In this document: piece after piece, positions 63,885 to 64,000 of the stretch | Numbering within the stretch: the first letter of the stretch is position 1 | Layout of the letters: each line of letters begins with the position of its first letter | From: Turritopsis dohrnii | Lineage: Eukaryota > Cnidaria > Hydrozoa > Anthoathecata > Oceaniidae | Reading direction: 5' to 3' | Length of the DNA: 64,000 bases | NCBI GenBank assembly: GCA_027922465.2 | Contig: BQMF02000181.1 | Span: forward strand, 704,619-768,618 | Program-made: the position numbers and the translations under genes | The notes under the pieces: generated by a model | Database searches by the model: none | Told to the model about the DNA's origin: nothing | Seen by the model: only the letters and a program-made list of their open reading frames with translations

Positions 63885-64000
63885 TTATTTGACGCTCTTC
63901 AGCGATTTTTGCGTACTTAATCCAATCAAGATTGCTAAAAATTGATCGCAAACAGCGCCAAAGGACCGAGAAAAGTTTTACAATTTGAGTAGATAGTAGA
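63793..64000 (-). CDS. 3' end of a further Polinton gene (cut by window edge)
   Basis: An open frame without start runs from the window edge to a stop at 63793, at least 68 residues, with a basic/charged end (AEERQINERRREEDSKIEG). It overlaps the PTQV gene start by about 90 bp in another frame, which is a large overlap for this element, so it may be chance. Confidence 0.25.
   Translation of the reverse strand, partial: LLSTQIVKLFSVLWRCLRSIFSNLDWIKYAKIAEERQINERRREEDSKIEGPWESREREKASRVEPKE

Larger units (their letters stand above)
52979..64000. mobile_element. Maverick/Polinton element, left part (continues beyond window)
   Basis: The combination of protein-primed-virus-like capsid gene, A32-like ATPase and DDE integrase identifies a Polinton. 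Gene density, absence of introns and gaps of 0-50 bp are virus-like. The left border is not proven: the repeat array at 52979-53250 is the best candidate for the terminal zone, and the inverted partner and 6-bp duplication expected for the family would be to the right of the window, along with DNA polymerase B and protease. Three genes are frameshifted. Confidence 0.85.

Overview
The window is AT-rich animal DNA with spliced host genes, many eukaryotic transposons and, on its right side, the greater part of a Maverick/Polinton element. A cnidarian source is most likely: the mix of Penelope-like, CR1-like, Harbinger, IS3EU-like and Polinton elements, and the architecture of the large EGF/discoidin/MAM receptor, are typical of cnidarian genomes. 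I cannot name a genus, and another invertebrate is possible.

Only two host genes are convincing, both on the minus strand. One is a two-exon hnRNP A/B-like RNA-binding protein (26930-28499). The other is a large single-pass receptor in at least 16 exons (33839-46808): signal peptide, three related beta-rich repeats, thrombospondin start, MAM-like region, F5/8C (discoidin) domain, a long MEGF/SREC-like EGF array, a membrane helix and a tail with NPxY-like tyrosine motifs.

The left 25 kb is a transposon graveyard with unusually readable nesting. A CR1/jockey-like LINE (about 6480-13072) was hit twice: by an IS3EU-like element with a 6-bp target duplication (6561-9214), and by a CAGGG-ended DNA transposon with a 5-bp duplication (10768-12804) that itself carries a MITE. 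From 14.4 to 24.2 kb lies a cluster of PIF/Harbinger elements sharing a GTTGGATGAAATGTTGGA-type subterminal repeat. It includes a two-gene copy (transposase plus MADF/Myb-like protein), and a complete but broken Ty3/gypsy retrotransposon with 176-bp LTRs and a 5-bp TCGAT duplication is inserted in one copy. Further right are MITEs, LINE 3' fragments, two Penelope-like elements (one in a receptor intron), an integrase fragment and a composite tRNA-derived SINE inside a LINE endonuclease gene.

From about 53.0 kb to the right edge is a Polinton. It starts with a tandem array of CRE-like palindromes, followed by genes for an ankyrin-type repeat protein, A32-like packaging ATPase, double-jelly-roll-type major capsid protein, coiled-coil membrane protein, C-tail membrane protein, a frameshifted capsid-associated candidate, a two-helix membrane protein, TFIIS-like zinc ribbon, Bro-N protein, SAP-like protein, a frameshifted unknown conserved protein, DDE integrase and several small membrane proteins. 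DNA polymerase B and protease are not in the window and would be expected beyond position 64000. The genes are packed with gaps of a few bases and share start-proximal signals: AATAAATG or TATAATAAA next to the start codon, and the same short bidirectional promoter in two divergent gene pairs. Together they would make a virion-like particle and integrate the element; three frameshifts suggest that this copy is decaying.
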